Assembly (NCBI RefSeq): GCF_003966915.1
Contig: NZ_AP018150.1
Coordinates: 1,054,001-1,118,000, forward strand
Direction: 5' to 3'
DNA length: 64,000 bases
From: Mycoavidus cysteinexigens
GTDB lineage: Bacteria > Pseudomonadota > Gammaproteobacteria > Burkholderiales > Burkholderiaceae
Made by a program: the position numbers and the translations under genes. Shown here in pieces: positions 27,602 to 38,525 of this stretch (positions within the stretch are counted from its first letter, which is position 1; each line of letters starts with the position of its first letter). Under the pieces are notes generated by a model that saw nothing but the letters and a program-made list of their open reading frames with translations, had not been told where the DNA came from and searched no databases.

Positions 27602-29319
27602 ATACCAATCAAATTGCGCAAATGGCCTTTTATCTGGTGCTTTTGCTAGCACTGGCGGTTCCTCTCGGGCGCTATATGGCGGGGATTATGGAGGGGACTT
27701 CTTGGGTTGTGCGCCGCTTTGGCAGAGCGCTTGAGGATAGAGTGTTCCGGCTTGCTGGGATTCATCCGCAGGCAGAAATGAATTGGCGGCATTATGCGGT
27801 GGCGGTGGTTGCCTTCAATGGGTTGGGTGTTTTGGCATTGTATCTGTTGCTGCGCATGCAAGGTTTGTTTGCTCTCAGTGGGCCTGAATTTTCTGCCCCC
27901 TCGGCAGCGACGGCTTTTAATATCGCGGTGAGTTTTGTGACCAATACCAATTGGCAAAATTATGCGGGTGAGAGCAGCATGACCTATCTCACGCAAATGT
28001 TAGGGCTGACCGTACAAAATTTTTTATCGGCCGCGACTGGGATTGCAGTGGTGTTCGCGTTAATCCGTGGTTTCACGCGTCATAGCGCGCAGACGATTGG
28101 GAATTTTTGGGTGGATTTGACGAGAATTACGTTGTATATCTTGTTGCCCCTCGCGCTCATCGTCTCAGTGTTGTTTATGAGCCAAGGCGTACTGCAAAAT
28201 TTCTCAGCATACCGCGCGGTGTCTACGCTGCAAGGGACGACGCAGACCCTAGCGATGGGTCCGGTTGCATCACAAGAAGCGATTAAGTTGATTGGCACCA
28301 ATGGCGGTGGTTTTTTCAATGCGAATTCTGCACATCCGTATGAAAACCCAACTCCTTTATCGAATCTGATTCAAACGCTCTCGATTTTATTAATTCCGGC
28401 TAGTTTATGTTTTTCGTTTGGGCGCATCGTGGGCGACAGACGGCAAGGATGGGCTTTATTTGCCGCGATGGCGCTTGCCTTAAGCGTGGCTACTCTGGCT
28501 GAAGTCGCGGCAGAGCAGGCGGGCAATCCAATTTTGACTACCTTGGGTGCGGATCAAACGATGCAGGCAAGCCAGCCAGGCGGCAATATGGAGGGCAAAG
28601 AAACGCGTTTTGGGATCACGCAAACCGGTATTTTTACGGTTGTCACCACAGCCGCGTCATGTGGTGCGGTGAACGCAATGCATGATTCTTTAACGCCGTT
28701 GGGCGGACTGATTCCATTGCTCCTGATGCAGTTGGGTGAAGTGATTTTCGGGGGCGTCGGCTCGGGTCTGTATGGCATGCTGATTTTCGCTTTGCTGGCA
28801 GTTTTTATCGCCGGTTTAATGATAGGCCGTACCCCAGAGTATCTCGGCAAAAAGATCGAAGTCTATGAAATGAAAATGGTCGCGATCATTGTATTGCTTA
28901 CGCCTTTTTTAGTGTTGCTGGGCACTGCGCTTGCCGTGTCAGTTGGCGCTGGCGTAGCGGCGATTGCTAATCCTGGACCTCATGGCCTATCGGAAGTTTT
29001 ATATGCGTTTAGCTCAGCGGCGAACAATAACGGTAGCGCGTTTGCAGGCCTCTCGGTAAATACCCCTTTCTATAACTTGACCACGGCGCTGGCGATGTGG
29101 TTTGGTCGCTTTGCCGCAATCATTCCGGTGCTGGCATTAGCTGGCGCGCTGGCCGCGAAAAAACGCATGGCGGCGTCAGCTGGCACCATGCCTACGCATG
29201 GTCCATTGTTTGTCTTGCTATTGCTGAGCACCGTGTTGCTAGTAGGCGCTCTAACTTATATTCCAGCATTAGCGCTCGGGCCTATCGTCGAGCATTTAAT
29301 CATGATGAGCTATCGCTAG
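27598..29319 (+). CDS. kdpA: K+-transporting ATPase subunit KdpA
   Basis: 573 residues with about ten membrane helices. This is the potassium-binding channel-like subunit of the high-affinity KdpFABC pump. Four filter-like loops are visible: [37 protein letters not shown] and [12 protein letters not shown]. It starts inside the kdpF stop, and the length is close to the usual 560-600. Expression is expected under potassium limitation through KdpD/KdpE encoded in the same operon. Confidence 0.95.
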   Translation: MNTNQIAQMAFYLVLLLALAVPLGRYMAGIMEGTSWVVRRFGRALEDRVFRLAGIHPQAEMNWRHYAVAVVAFNGLGVLALYLLLRMQGLFALSGPEFSAPSAATAFNIAVSFVTNTNWQNYAGESSMTYLTQMLGLTVQNFLSAATGIAVVFALIRGFTRHSAQTIGNFWVDLTRITLYILLPLALIVSVLFMSQGVLQNFSAYRAVSTLQGTTQTLAMGPVASQEAIKLIGTNGGGFFNANSAHPYENPTPLSNLIQTLSILLIPASLCFSFGRIVGDRRQGWALFAAMALALSVATLAEVAAEQAGNPILTTLGADQTMQASQPGGNMEGKETRFGITQTGIFTVVTTAASCGAVNAMHDSLTPLGGLIPLLLMQLGEVIFGGVGSGLYGMLIFALLAVFIAGLMIGRTPEYLGKKIEVYEMKMVAIIVLLTPFLVLLGTALAVSVGAGVAAIANPGPHGLSEVLYAFSSAANNNGSAFAGLSVNTPFYNLTTALAMWFGRFAAIIPVLALAGALAAKKRMAASAGTMPTHGPLFVLLLLSTVLLVGALTYIPALALGPIVEHLIMMSYR

Positions 29320-29333
29320 TTACGAGGTTTTTT

Positions 29334-31415
29334 ATGAATCGTCATATAAGCACTTCCTCAATATTTAAGCTAGAAATGATCCAGCCTGCACTAGTTGGGG
29401 CCTTTAAAAAGTTAGCGCCGCGCACGCAATTACGTAATCCAGTGATGTTTTGCGCTTATATCGCCAGTGTCTTAAGCACGCTGCTATGGCTGGTTGCGCT
29501 GGTTCAAGCCACCCCGACGGCGGGTTTTATTTTGGCCGTGACGCTGTGGCTATGGTTCACGGTTTTATTTGCGAACTTTGCCGAAGCGTTGGCAGAAGGC
29601 CGCAGTAAGGCGCAGGCGGCCTCGCTGCGTGGCGCAAAACGTGACTTAATCGCCAAGCAGCTCAGTGAACCTCATTATGGCTCGCCGCATCATGCGGTAA
29701 GCGGCAACGCGCTACGCAAAGGCGATCTGATTTTAGTTGAGGCGGGTGACACGATTGCGGCGGACGGAGAAGTGATTGAAGGGCTGGCGGCAGTCGATGA
29801 GTCCGCCATTACGGGTGAGTCTGCGCCGGTGATTCGTGAGGCTGGAGGAGATTTTTCCGCAGTCACAGGGGGCACGCGGGTGCTCTCGGATTGGCTTATC
29901 GTGCGGGTTATGGTCAATCCGGGCGAGGCTTTTCTTGACCGCATGATTGCGATGGTTGAAGGGGCTAAACGGCAAAAAACGCCGAATGAAATCGCGCTGA
30001 CAATTCTTTTAGTAGCGCTCACAATCGTGTTGCTGTTAGCCACTGCCACCCTCCTGCCTTTTTCGCTCTTTAGCGTGCAGGCGATGCAAGCGGGGCAGGC
30101 GGTGAGCCTGACGGCGCTGGTCGCGCTTTTTGTTTGCTTAATCCCCACTACGATTGGCGGTTTACTCTCAGCGATTGGTGTGGCGGGGATGAGCCGTATG
30201 ATGCAGGCTAATGTGATTGCGACTTCCGGGCGCGCCGTCGAAGCAGCGGGGGATATTGATGTGTTGCTGTTAGATAAAACCGGCACCATCACGTTAGGCA
30301 ATCGGCAAGCCGCCGCGTTTTGCCCAGCCCCGGGGGTGAGTGAGCAAGCGCTAGCTGAAGCAGCGCAACTGGCTTCATTGGCGGATGAGACGCCAGAAGG
30401 GCGCAGTATCGTAGTGTTGGCTAAACAGCGCTTTAATCTGCGTGAGCGGGAGATGGGCGCGTTGCAGGCGGCTTTTCTGCCTTTTACGGCGCAGACTCGC
30501 ATGAGCGGCGTAGATTTAGCGACGCGTCAGATCCGCAAAGGAGCCGCTGAGGCGATAAACCAATACCTGGCTGAGGGCGGCATGTCCTTTGCACCCGTGT
30601 TGCAGGCCACGATCGATGAAATTGCGCGTAGAGGCAGCACGCCATTGGTGGTTGCCGAGCAATTAGAAGGTCAGCGGCGCGCGTTGGGGGTCATTGAATT
30701 AAAAGATATTGTTAAAGGTGGGATTAAAGAGCGTTTTGCAGAATTGCGCAAAATGGGGATTAAGACCGTCATGATGACGGGCGATAATCGACTCACCGCG
30801 GCGGCGATTGCCGCCGAAGCGGGGGTCGATGATTTTTTAGCGGAAGCCACGCCGGAGGCGAAACTGGCAACTATCCGCGGTTTTCAAGCGGAGGGGCGGC
30901 TGGTCGCAATGACGGGCGATGGCACCAATGATGCGCCGGCTTTGGCGCAAGCCGACGTCGCGGTCGCCATGAATAGCGGCACCCAGGCGGCGAAAGAAGC
31001 CGGCAACATGGTGGATCTTGATTCAAACCCAACTAAGCTGATTGAGATTGTTGAAATTGGCAAACAAATGCTCATGACGCGCGGTGCGTTGACCACCTTC
31101 TCAATCGCCAATGATGTCGCCAAGTATTTTGCCATTATTCCGGCTGCGTTTGCGACTACCTATCCACAGCTTAACACGCTGAATATCATGCAATTGGCCA
31201 GTCCAACGTCAGCCATTTTATCGGCGGTGATCTTCAATGCATTAATTATTGTCGTGCTGATTCCACTGGCATTAAAGGGCGTGCGTTATCGCCCGTTAGG
31301 CGCTGCCGCTTTATTGCGCCGTAATCTACTGATCTATGGTGTGGGCGGCATCTTGACCCCTTTTGTTGGGATTAAGGTAGTCGATTGGGTGCTTGCTGGG
31401 TTGGGGTTAGCTTAA
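29334..31415 (+). CDS. kdpB: K+-transporting P-type ATPase subunit KdpB
   Basis: 693 residues from the ATG at 29334, chosen because GAGG lies just upstream and the protein then begins like known KdpB; the frame is open further upstream inside kdpA. P-type ATPase motifs: AITGESAPV (actuator loop), the phosphorylated Asp in [26 protein letters not shown] and [17 protein letters not shown]. It hydrolyses ATP to drive potassium import. Fourteen bases separate it from kdpA. Confidence 0.95.
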   Translation: MNRHISTSSIFKLEMIQPALVGAFKKLAPRTQLRNPVMFCAYIASVLSTLLWLVALVQATPTAGFILAVTLWLWFTVLFANFAEALAEGRSKAQAASLRGAKRDLIAKQLSEPHYGSPHHAVSGNALRKGDLILVEAGDTIAADGEVIEGLAAVDESAITGESAPVIREAGGDFSAVTGGTRVLSDWLIVRVMVNPGEAFLDRMIAMVEGAKRQKTPNEIALTILLVALTIVLLLATATLLPFSLFSVQAMQAGQAVSLTALVALFVCLIPTTIGGLLSAIGVAGMSRMMQANVIATSGRAVEAAGDIDVLLLDKTGTITLGNRQAAAFCPAPGVSEQALAEAAQLASLADETPEGRSIVVLAKQRFNLREREMGALQAAFLPFTAQTRMSGVDLATRQIRKGAAEAINQYLAEGGMSFAPVLQATIDEIARRGSTPLVVAEQLEGQRRALGVIELKDIVKGGIKERFAELRKMGIKTVMMTGDNRLTAAAIAAEAGVDDFLAEATPEAKLATIRGFQAEGRLVAMTGDGTNDAPALAQADVAVAMNSGTQAAKEAGNMVDLDSNPTKLIEIVEIGKQMLMTRGALTTFSIANDVAKYFAIIPAAFATTYPQLNTLNIMQLASPTSAILSAVIFNALIIVVLIPLALKGVRYRPLGAAALLRRNLLIYGVGGILTPFVGIKVVDWVLAGLGLA

Positions 31416-31443
31416 AAAATCAAAGCTGAATGGAAGTCACATC

Positions 31444-32022
31444 ATGAAAAATTTATTTCGTCCTTTATTCGTCTTGTTTGCGGTCCTTACTCTGCTCACG
31501 GGGGTTCTGTACCCAGTTGTGGTTACCGGGTTGGGGCGTTTGGCTTTTCCCGCGCAAGTGGAGGGCAGCTTGCTTTATCGTGATGGCAAAGTCGTAGGCT
31601 CCAAATTAATCGGCCAGCATTTTGATGCCGCTCACTATTTTTGGGGACGTCCTTCGGCGACCGCGTCTGTTCCCTACGATGCTCAGTCATCAAGTGGTTC
31701 CAATTGGGGGCCAACGCATCCTGCGCTAGCGGATGGAGTGAAGCAGCGGATAGCAAAATTGCGTGCCGTCGATCCGCGCCAGACCCAACCGCTACCGATT
31801 GATTTGGTGACCGCTTCAGCCAGCGGTTTAGATCCTGAAATTAGCGTAGCTGCCGCTCAGTATCAGGCGTCTCGAGTAGCGCAGGTCCGCCATTTGCCCT
31901 TAGCTGAGGTCGAGCAGTTGATTCAGCGCCATACTCAGGCGCGGCAGTTTGGCCTATTAGGGGAAGCCCGGGTTAATGTATTGCTGTTGAATTTAGCGCT
32001 GGACGAGAAAAAAACGCAGTAA
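31444..32022 (+). CDS. kdpC: K+-transporting ATPase subunit KdpC
   Basis: 192 residues with one N-terminal membrane helix ([20 protein letters not shown]) and a periplasmic domain containing the family segments [19 protein letters not shown] and [15 protein letters not shown]. KdpC stabilises the KdpFABC complex. It is followed after 24 bases by a large gene that is not part of the usual operon. Confidence 0.94.
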   Translation: MKNLFRPLFVLFAVLTLLTGVLYPVVVTGLGRLAFPAQVEGSLLYRDGKVVGSKLIGQHFDAAHYFWGRPSATASVPYDAQSSSGSNWGPTHPALADGVKQRIAKLRAVDPRQTQPLPIDLVTASASGLDPEISVAAAQYQASRVAQVRHLPLAEVEQLIQRHTQARQFGLLGEARVNVLLLNLALDEKKTQ

Positions 32023-32046
32023 CCCTAAGCACTAAGCTATGATGGG

Positions 32047-34926
32047 ATGGCTATCGTGGTTAAATTTTTAACTAATTTAAGTAAATCTTCGTTTAGCGTG
32101 AGTGATGTCGCAGAGAATACCTGTTCCCCTCGCTCGACTACACCGCCGACATCGCGGATTTCTCAAACGTTACAGCGGTTCCGCGCCTATCCTAAAAAAA
32201 TCCAGCAATGGAGCAACCGTTTTCAACTCATCAGTGTCACTAAAACGGTTGGGCCGGGCCTTCATACTCAAACTAAAACTCACCAATCCGCTGCCGATAA
32301 TCCGATTCAATTCGCCCTCCAGCAACCGGAAAAGGCGAGTCATAACACTACAGCAAATACGGAGGATTTGAGTTTTGAGTTTAAAAAACCTAGCATCTTT
32401 AAAAGTCAGGTTGCGCCATTTGTAAGTATCTTGCAAACGCGGCCGGCGCGTTTGCGTCGCAAGGAACGTTCCAGCACCCGTAAAAAAATCGCGCAGGGTA
32501 TGGCGCAAATTCGGCTTGACGCAATGCTGAGTAAGAGCGCCTGGTTGGCGCATCTGCGGCAGTTATTTCAGGTAAAAATTGACTGTCCCCAGGTCCAAGC
32601 ACTAGGCGATATAGTGCACGAAATCTGGCCTAATGAGAGGGAAGATGTCGAGTTGCCGTTCGCCGCTCGGACCTGCTTGGTAGAAGCGTTAGCTGAGGGG
32701 GCGCAAGGCGATATTGAGTTGGCCACTCAAGTATTAAAACAGCTGAGGCAAAAAGGAATAGCGGAGCTGGAGATTGATCGTTTCTACCAGCAAGATGCTA
32801 AAGTAACCGGTGCTATTTGGCATACTGCTCAGGCGCTATCGCGTGCGCCAGAGGGCTTGCGCGCATTGGAAAAAATCCTCCCATCTCATCACGCACCATT
32901 TGCCATGCAAGAGGGCGAACTCAGTTCCTCTCAAGTTGAGCGTGTGCAAATGCAACAGCGCCGCTCACAAGCGTTGGCGATTTTTTTGCAAACAGGAGAT
33001 TATTTGCGCACGCGTGATTTAAAGATGAGTAAAGCATCTGATGCGCTTGCAAAGTCAGCGCTGCGCGCGGCACAAAAATTATGGCGTGAGCCGCGCGTAG
33101 AGCATGCTGGACTTAAGCGTCAGGAAAAAAATGCGTATTTCAGTTGGCGGCAAGGTTTTGTGCAAGAGGGCCGGCATACCGATTTATCGCGTATGCGAGG
33201 GCGCTGGCACAAGATGGTGGGGCGCTGGGCGCAACGCGCGCAGAAACGCAAGTCGAAAACGGTGGTTTTTAAAATACGGAGCCTGTTGGGCAAAGATAAA
33301 ACCCCGTTTAAGCCAATGATCAAACACTTGTTTGATGCCCATCCAAGTTCCAATGAAAAAACTTTTGCAGCCAAGCTACAAGAAACCCTAAGCGCATTGG
33401 CGCAACGCATACATAGCGAGAGCGACAACCAGGTGATTTTTACCGATGGCGCAAACGGTGGTTTGGACAATGCCGGACTCTCGATTAATCAAGGGATTTG
33501 GTCGATTACTCCCTACCTAACAGCCCTGAAAGGCCGGCATGGCATATTTAAAATGGGCGCGCAGCCAGCCGGAGGCATCCTCGAGTTTGGCGCTGAAGAC
33601 CAATATAAAGGAGGGGCCGGAGTTGCAACGATGGCCGGGCTTACAATTCCCGGGTTTTTACTAGGCGGCGGCCTTGACGTAAGCGTAAGCGGCCAGTCTT
33701 CTCATTTTACAGGGGTCAGCCTACAAATGCCGAGTCACTTTGCCAGTCGCCCAGCTCAATTAAAGTCTGCTGATTGGCGTGCCGAGATGGCCGCTTTAAC
33801 AGACTTTTTGGCGCATGAAATAGCGCGCGCGAGCCAAGCCGAGCTTGACGAAAGCGACGTGTGGGACGCCTTGGTCGACCGTTTCTTTGACTCAAATCTT
33901 TCAGTCGCTTGGCGCGCAGCCAAAAGTTCAGGGGTTAACTTGAGCAGCTCTTTGTTTTTGAGTGCGCGTGTCGACCTTGGTCGCGCCGCGCTGCCACCTC
34001 GTTTAAGTGCGACCTCTTCAGTTGCCATAAGCTATGATCCATTTGTGCAGCGTCGTCAGCAAGATAACAGTGGACGACTCCGTAACGAGACCTTCAGCAT
34101 AGAAAGTGGCGTGAGTCTTTCCGCCTCATTATCGGCCGCGTTGGCTAACCCAGACCTAGCCATCAATGGCGGTGCAGAGCAGCCTTCAGCGCTGAGCTTG
34201 CCGCTGAATCCACTATATACTGCCGGCGTCGAATTTTTTACAGCGGGCGTCTCTACAACCTATTCAATGACGCGCGATGAAGCTGGCTACATTCCAGAGC
34301 TGATGTTACGCGAGGTCGCCTATTCAGACATTTATAGTATAAAAAAAGCGATCTTAAACACGCCAGAATGGCAGTCCACCGAGCAAGGAAAAAAACTACA
34401 GGCATTTATCGATCAACAGCTTGCCTCCAATCAGCCGCACTGTGCTTTGGTCGAACGCTGGAAAATGGAGCCACTGGCGGTCAAACAGCTGGACGGGCTT
34501 CACGCATTAGTGAATATTTTAGAGGTGCAGCATGCGCGCGCTTCCGCGCCAAAGGTTAAAGGTGCGTTGCAAAATCAAATTGATTACTATCGACACTGCG
34601 CGACGGAGATTATCAATGATGAGACGCACTGGTTGCCGTCCGGGCTTTATTCTGAGCAAGCGGTAGAGCACCAAGAAGCGCAAGGTTTTGCATGGGGCCT
34701 AGCGGCTCAGCGCGTGACTAGTGCAAGTGGAGTTGGGGCGCTGCGTTGGGATGACGCGACAGCGCAGATGTTTCGCGCCCGGGTGGCGCAGCTGAGTCGT
34801 GCTGAGCCTAGGTTAGAGCCTTCATTGGCCTTGCCTGAGGACCTTTTAACGCCTCTTTCGGTTTTATTTAAACAAGGTCTAGATGAATTAAGCGCGCGCC
34901 AGTCCAGCGTACATACTAACAATTAA
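32047..34926 (+). CDS. Large protein of unknown function inserted between kdpC and kdpD; possible AWR-like effector
   Basis: 959 residues, 24 bases after kdpC and 23 before kdpD, so probably co-transcribed. No membrane helices or signal peptide are evident. Residues about 100-430 are helical and very basic (ARLRRKERSSTRKK, RAQKRKSKT). A Gly-rich middle (about 470-570: GIWSITPYLTALKGRHG, GLTIPGFLLGGGLDVSVSG) looks beta-rich, and a helical C-terminal third follows. The tripeptide Ala-Trp-Arg occurs in SVAWRAAKSSG, the signature that names the AWR type III effectors of Ralstonia and Xanthomonas, and the size fits. One tripeptide is weak evidence. Codon use is like the neighbours. An effector captured by the operon is inference. 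Confidence 0.55.
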   Translation: MAIVVKFLTNLSKSSFSVSDVAENTCSPRSTTPPTSRISQTLQRFRAYPKKIQQWSNRFQLISVTKTVGPGLHTQTKTHQSAADNPIQFALQQPEKASHNTTANTEDLSFEFKKPSIFKSQVAPFVSILQTRPARLRRKERSSTRKKIAQGMAQIRLDAMLSKSAWLAHLRQLFQVKIDCPQVQALGDIVHEIWPNEREDVELPFAARTCLVEALAEGAQGDIELATQVLKQLRQKGIAELEIDRFYQQDAKVTGAIWHTAQALSRAPEGLRALEKILPSHHAPFAMQEGELSSSQVERVQMQQRRSQALAIFLQTGDYLRTRDLKMSKASDALAKSALRAAQKLWREPRVEHAGLKRQEKNAYFSWRQGFVQEGRHTDLSRMRGRWHKMVGRWAQRAQKRKSKTVVFKIRSLLGKDKTPFKPMIKHLFDAHPSSNEKTFAAKLQETLSALAQRIHSESDNQVIFTDGANGGLDNAGLSINQGIWSITPYLTALKGRHGIFKMGAQPAGGILEFGAEDQYKGGAGVATMAGLTIPGFLLGGGLDVSVSGQSSHFTGVSLQMPSHFASRPAQLKSADWRAEMAALTDFLAHEIARASQAELDESDVWDALVDRFFDSNLSVAWRAAKSSGVNLSSSLFLSARVDLGRAALPPRLSATSSVAISYDPFVQRRQQDNSGRLRNETFSIESGVSLSASLSAALANPDLAINGGAEQPSALSLPLNPLYTAGVEFFTAGVSTTYSMTRDEAGYIPELMLREVAYSDIYSIKKAILNTPEWQSTEQGKKLQAFIDQQLASNQPHCALVERWKMEPLAVKQLDGLHALVNILEVQHARASAPKVKGALQNQIDYYRHCATEIINDETHWLPSGLYSEQAVEHQEAQGFAWGLAAQRVTSASGVGALRWDDATAQMFRARVAQLSRAEPRLEPSLALPEDLLTPLSVLFKQGLDELSARQSSVHTNN

Positions 34927-34949
34927 GCGAGAGAACCTGGGAGAACAGT

Positions 34950-37733
34950 GTGGAAAGACCTGATCCAGATGAGCTACTGGATAAACTGCAACGTAGCGCA
35001 GAAAAACAGCGGCGCGGCCGGCTTAAAATTTTTTTTGGCGCATGTGCTGGCGTTGGTAAAACTTTCGCAATGCTAAAAGCTGCGCGTTGCCGTCAAGCAG
35101 AAGGCGAGGATGTGGTGGTCGGCATTGTAGAGACCCATGGCCGAGCTGAAACGGCTGACTTGCTAGCCGGCTTAGAGGTGCTGCCACGCCAAAAATTAAT
35201 CCAGCACGGGCGCCAATTATCTGAATTTGATCTAGATGCAGCGTTAGCGCGCAAGCCGGCTTTAATCTTAGTGGATGAACTGGCCCATACCAATGTGGCG
35301 GGTGCGCGTCATTTAAAGCGCTGGCAAGATGTTTGCGAATTACTGGAAGCCGGCATTGATGTAGACACTACGATTAATGTTCAGCATCTTGGCAGTTTAA
35401 ACGACATCGTGGGCCGCATCACGGGTATTCAAGTGCGCGAAATCGTGCCTGATCATATATTCGATTTAGCCGAAGAGGTGATGTTGGTAGATTTGCCGGC
35501 GGAAGAGCTGCTGACGCGTTTGCGCGATGGCAAAGTGTATTTGCCCCAACAGGCGGAGCGGGCGACGCAACATTTTTTCCGTAAAGGCAATCTGATTGCG
35601 CTGCGTGAACTCGCCTTGCGGCGCACGGCGGATCGCGTGGACGCGCAGATGCGCGAGTATCGCGCGGATCGTTCGATCCAATCTGTTTGGCAAGCGCGTG
35701 AGCGGCTTTTAGTTTGTCTTGGGCCTGGCCCAGAAAACCTCAGTTTAGTACGCGCGGCGGCGCGTCTTGCGGCTGCTTTGAAGGCGGATTGGATTGCGGC
35801 TTACGTCGAAACCCCAAAATTGCAGCGGCTGGGTGACGCGCAACGGACCCGCATCTTTGCTGCGCTCAAATTGGCGCAAGAATTAGGAGCGGAAACGGTG
35901 ACGCCGAATGGCAGCGACGTAGCGGCCCAGCTCACAGCTTATGCACGGCTACGCAACGTGTCAAAGTTTGTGGTGGGCGCACCGTCCCGTACGCGTTTAG
36001 CAAATAGACTTAGCCAACCGTTGAGCATGAGATTGCTGCAGCAGGCCGCGGATATTGATTTGATATTGATTGCGACAGATGTCAAAGAGGCGCCGGCGAC
36101 TTCAAATTTTTCTAGGCGCACCGATAAAAAGACAGCCACGCCCTCAAGCCATTTTGTCTACCATCGTTATTTGAAGGCCGGGGCGATGTGTGCCTTGATT
36201 ACATGGCTAGCCACTACGTTTTTGGCGCATATTGATTTGACCAATTTGGCCATGCTTTACTTGCTTGGCGTGATTTTTGCCGCCGCTCGGCTGGGGCGTG
36301 GGCCGGGTGTATGCGCATCATTTTTGAGCGTAGCGGCTTTCGATTTCTTTTTTGTGCCACCTCGTTTTTCTTTAGCTGTGTCGGATGCAGAATATTTACT
36401 CACCTTTTTAGGGCTGCTGGCGACTTCGCTGGTGATCAGTCATTTAACCTCTAACTTGCGGCGCGAAGCGCGCATTGCCACGTATCGCGAACAGCGCACC
36501 AGCACGCTGTATGCAATGACCCGCGAGTTAGCGGCAGCGCTGACGACGGAGCAGATTATTGAAATTGGCAGCCGTCATATAAGCGAGATATTTCAAGCCA
36601 AGGTCTCGATCTTGCTGCCGGATAGTCTAGATAGAGTGCGTCAAAAAATTGAAAAGCCGAATCCACCTTGGAACTTAGACGAAGACCAAATTGATCTTGG
36701 GATTGCGCAGTGGACCTATAATCAGGCGCAAGCGGCAGGGCAAGGCACGGATACCTTAATGGCTGCGCCGGCGCTTTATTTGCCGCTTAAGGCTCCCATG
36801 CGCACGCGTGGCGTGCTCACGCTGATTCCCCGGCAGCAGCTCAGTGCGCCGGAGCAGAAGCAGTTGCTAGATACCCTAACGGCACAGGTTGCGTTGGCTC
36901 TAGAGAGAGTGCATTACGTTGAAGTCGCGCAAGATGCGTTAGTCTCGATGGAGTCGGAACGGATGCGTAACGCGCTCCTTGCCGCAATTTCGCACGATTT
37001 GCGCACGCCGCTCACTTCAATTGTAGGTTTTGCCTCAATGCTAATGTCTAAGACGCTAGAGCGCGCCACCCATAGCGAACTGGTTACAGCGATTCACGAT
37101 GAGGCGCTCGCAATGAATCGGCTGGTCACGAATTTGCTGGATATGGCGCGCTTGCAAACCGGCGAAATTCAGCTCAATCGCCAGTGGTTGATGCTCGAAG
37201 AAGTGATTGGCAGCGCTTTGCATCAGTGCCGTCATTTGCTGGCTGGGCATTTAACCCAAGTGCAACTACCGCCTGATTTGCCTTTGTTGAAACTGGATGC
37301 TGTGTTGATTGAACGCTTACTGGTGAATTTATTGGAAAATGCCGCTAAGTACACACCGCGCGGAACGCGGCTTGAAATTAGCGCGACCTCGATTGTGGAC
37401 CAGGGCCAGCCTATGGTGCGCGTTACGCTTGACGATCAGGGGCTGGGTCTACCGCTAGGAATGGAGACGCGTATCTTTGAAAAATTCACGCGCGGCGCAA
37501 AAGAGTTAACCCAGTCTGGGGTTGGCCTGGGTTTGGCGATTTGTCGTGCCATTGTAGCGGCTCATCAAGGTACGCTGGGGGCCGAAAATCTTTATCAAAC
37601 CAAAGGCTCAACGCAGCCCAGCGGAGCTCGCTTCTGGTTTACCTTGCCGCTAGAAACATCGGACCCCATCGTGGCAGAAATTAAACTCTCTAGCGCTACA
37701 GAAAATGCAGCCCAGCAGCAAGGAGCAAGCTAA
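34950..37733 (+). CDS. kdpD: Sensor histidine kinase KdpD
   Basis: 927 residues from a GTG start with GGGAG nine bases ahead. The N-terminal KdpD domain has Walker A GACAGVGKTFAML and Walker B LILVDELAHTN. It is followed by a Usp-like domain, four clustered membrane helices (about 415-515), a GAF-like region, the phospho-acceptor ISHDLRTPLTSIVG (His near 685) and the ATP-binding LLENAAKYTPRGT and GVGLGLAICRAIV. It senses low potassium or turgor and phosphorylates KdpE. All catalytic motifs are intact. Confidence 0.95.
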   Translation: MERPDPDELLDKLQRSAEKQRRGRLKIFFGACAGVGKTFAMLKAARCRQAEGEDVVVGIVETHGRAETADLLAGLEVLPRQKLIQHGRQLSEFDLDAALARKPALILVDELAHTNVAGARHLKRWQDVCELLEAGIDVDTTINVQHLGSLNDIVGRITGIQVREIVPDHIFDLAEEVMLVDLPAEELLTRLRDGKVYLPQQAERATQHFFRKGNLIALRELALRRTADRVDAQMREYRADRSIQSVWQARERLLVCLGPGPENLSLVRAAARLAAALKADWIAAYVETPKLQRLGDAQRTRIFAALKLAQELGAETVTPNGSDVAAQLTAYARLRNVSKFVVGAPSRTRLANRLSQPLSMRLLQQAADIDLILIATDVKEAPATSNFSRRTDKKTATPSSHFVYHRYLKAGAMCALITWLATTFLAHIDLTNLAMLYLLGVIFAAARLGRGPGVCASFLSVAAFDFFFVPPRFSLAVSDAEYLLTFLGLLATSLVISHLTSNLRREARIATYREQRTSTLYAMTRELAAALTTEQIIEIGSRHISEIFQAKVSILLPDSLDRVRQKIEKPNPPWNLDEDQIDLGIAQWTYNQAQAAGQGTDTLMAAPALYLPLKAPMRTRGVLTLIPRQQLSAPEQKQLLDTLTAQVALALERVHYVEVAQDALVSMESERMRNALLAAISHDLRTPLTSIVGFASMLMSKTLERATHSELVTAIHDEALAMNRLVTNLLDMARLQTGEIQLNRQWLMLEEVIGSALHQCRHLLAGHLTQVQLPPDLPLLKLDAVLIERLLVNLLENAAKYTPRGTRLEISATSIVDQGQPMVRVTLDDQGLGLPLGMETRIFEKFTRGAKELTQSGVGLGLAICRAIVAAHQGTLGAENLYQTKGSTQPSGARFWFTLPLETSDPIVAEIKLSSATENAAQQQGAS

Positions 37734-38449
37734 TGGCCGAGTCTGCTATCAACATTGTATTAATTGAAGACGAAAAATCGATTTGTCGCTTTGTGCGGAT
37801 TTCGCTTGAAGCTGAAGGAATGGTGGTGCATGAGGCGAACACTGGCCAGCAAGGGTTGATTGCTGCCGCCACGCGCCATCCTGCGCTGGTGATCGTCGAC
37901 CTTGGGCTACCGGATATGGATGGCTTAGATGTGATTCGCGAATTGCGCAGTTGGAGTGAGCTACCCATCATCGTATTGTCCGCGCGAACGCAAGAACTTG
38001 AAAAAGTCGCGGCGCTGGATGCGGGGGCGGATGACTACCTGACTAAACCCTTTGGGGTATCTGAGTTAATGGCTAGGATACGCGCGCATTTACGTCGTTA
38101 TAGCCGCGCTGAGGCAAATTCTGCGTCTAGCGTGACATTTGGCTTAATTACGGTTGAGTTGGCACAGCGGCAAGTTAAACGCGCGGGCGAGGTGATCCAT
38201 CTAACGCCGCTTGAGTACCGACTCATCACAACGCTGATTCGCCATGCTGGGCGTGTGCTCACGCATCGCCAGCTATTGCGTGAGGTCTGGGGACCCTCAC
38301 ATGTCGAAAGCAATCACTATCTGCGGATTTATATGGGACATTTGCGCCAAAAATTAGAACGCGATCCGGCGCAGCCTGAGCATATTCTGACTGAAACTGG
38401 GGTGGGGTATCGGTTAGTTGGGGTGGATTACAGGGCCTCCGCTCACTAA
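37733..38449 (+). CDS. kdpE: Response regulator KdpE
   Basis: 238 residues, OmpR type. The receiver has acidic IEDEKSI, the phosphorylated Asp in LVIVDLGLPDMDG and the Lys in DDYLTKPFG. The DNA-binding winged helix ends with the family's ETGVGYRLVG. The ATG overlaps the kdpD stop by one base. Its stop codon lies inside the left copy of an 81-base inverted repeat. Confidence 0.95.
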   Translation: MAESAINIVLIEDEKSICRFVRISLEAEGMVVHEANTGQQGLIAAATRHPALVIVDLGLPDMDGLDVIRELRSWSELPIIVLSARTQELEKVAALDAGADDYLTKPFGVSELMARIRAHLRRYSRAEANSASSVTFGLITVELAQRQVKRAGEVIHLTPLEYRLITTLIRHAGRVLTHRQLLREVWGPSHVESNHYLRIYMGHLRQKLERDPAQPEHILTETGVGYRLVGVDYRASAH

Positions 38450-38525
38450 GGCCAAGAATCGAATCACGCAAGTTGGAATCCCAAGCGGCGAGGGCTCGAA
38501 TCCCTTTTAGGCTAACCCGAGTTAG
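38445..38525 (+). repeat. Left copy of 81-base inverted repeat bounding the SNF2/SWIM cassette
   Basis: This segment matches the reverse complement of 43398-43478 with six mismatches in 81. It contains repeated GAATC(CC) blocks and ends CTAACCCGAGTTAG. The stop codons of kdpE and of the SWIM gene both fall inside it. Confidence 0.85.

Noticed and set aside
29690-30502. 270-codon minus-strand frame inside kdpB
   Set aside because: Ser/Ala-rich shadow of a clear P-type ATPase gene.
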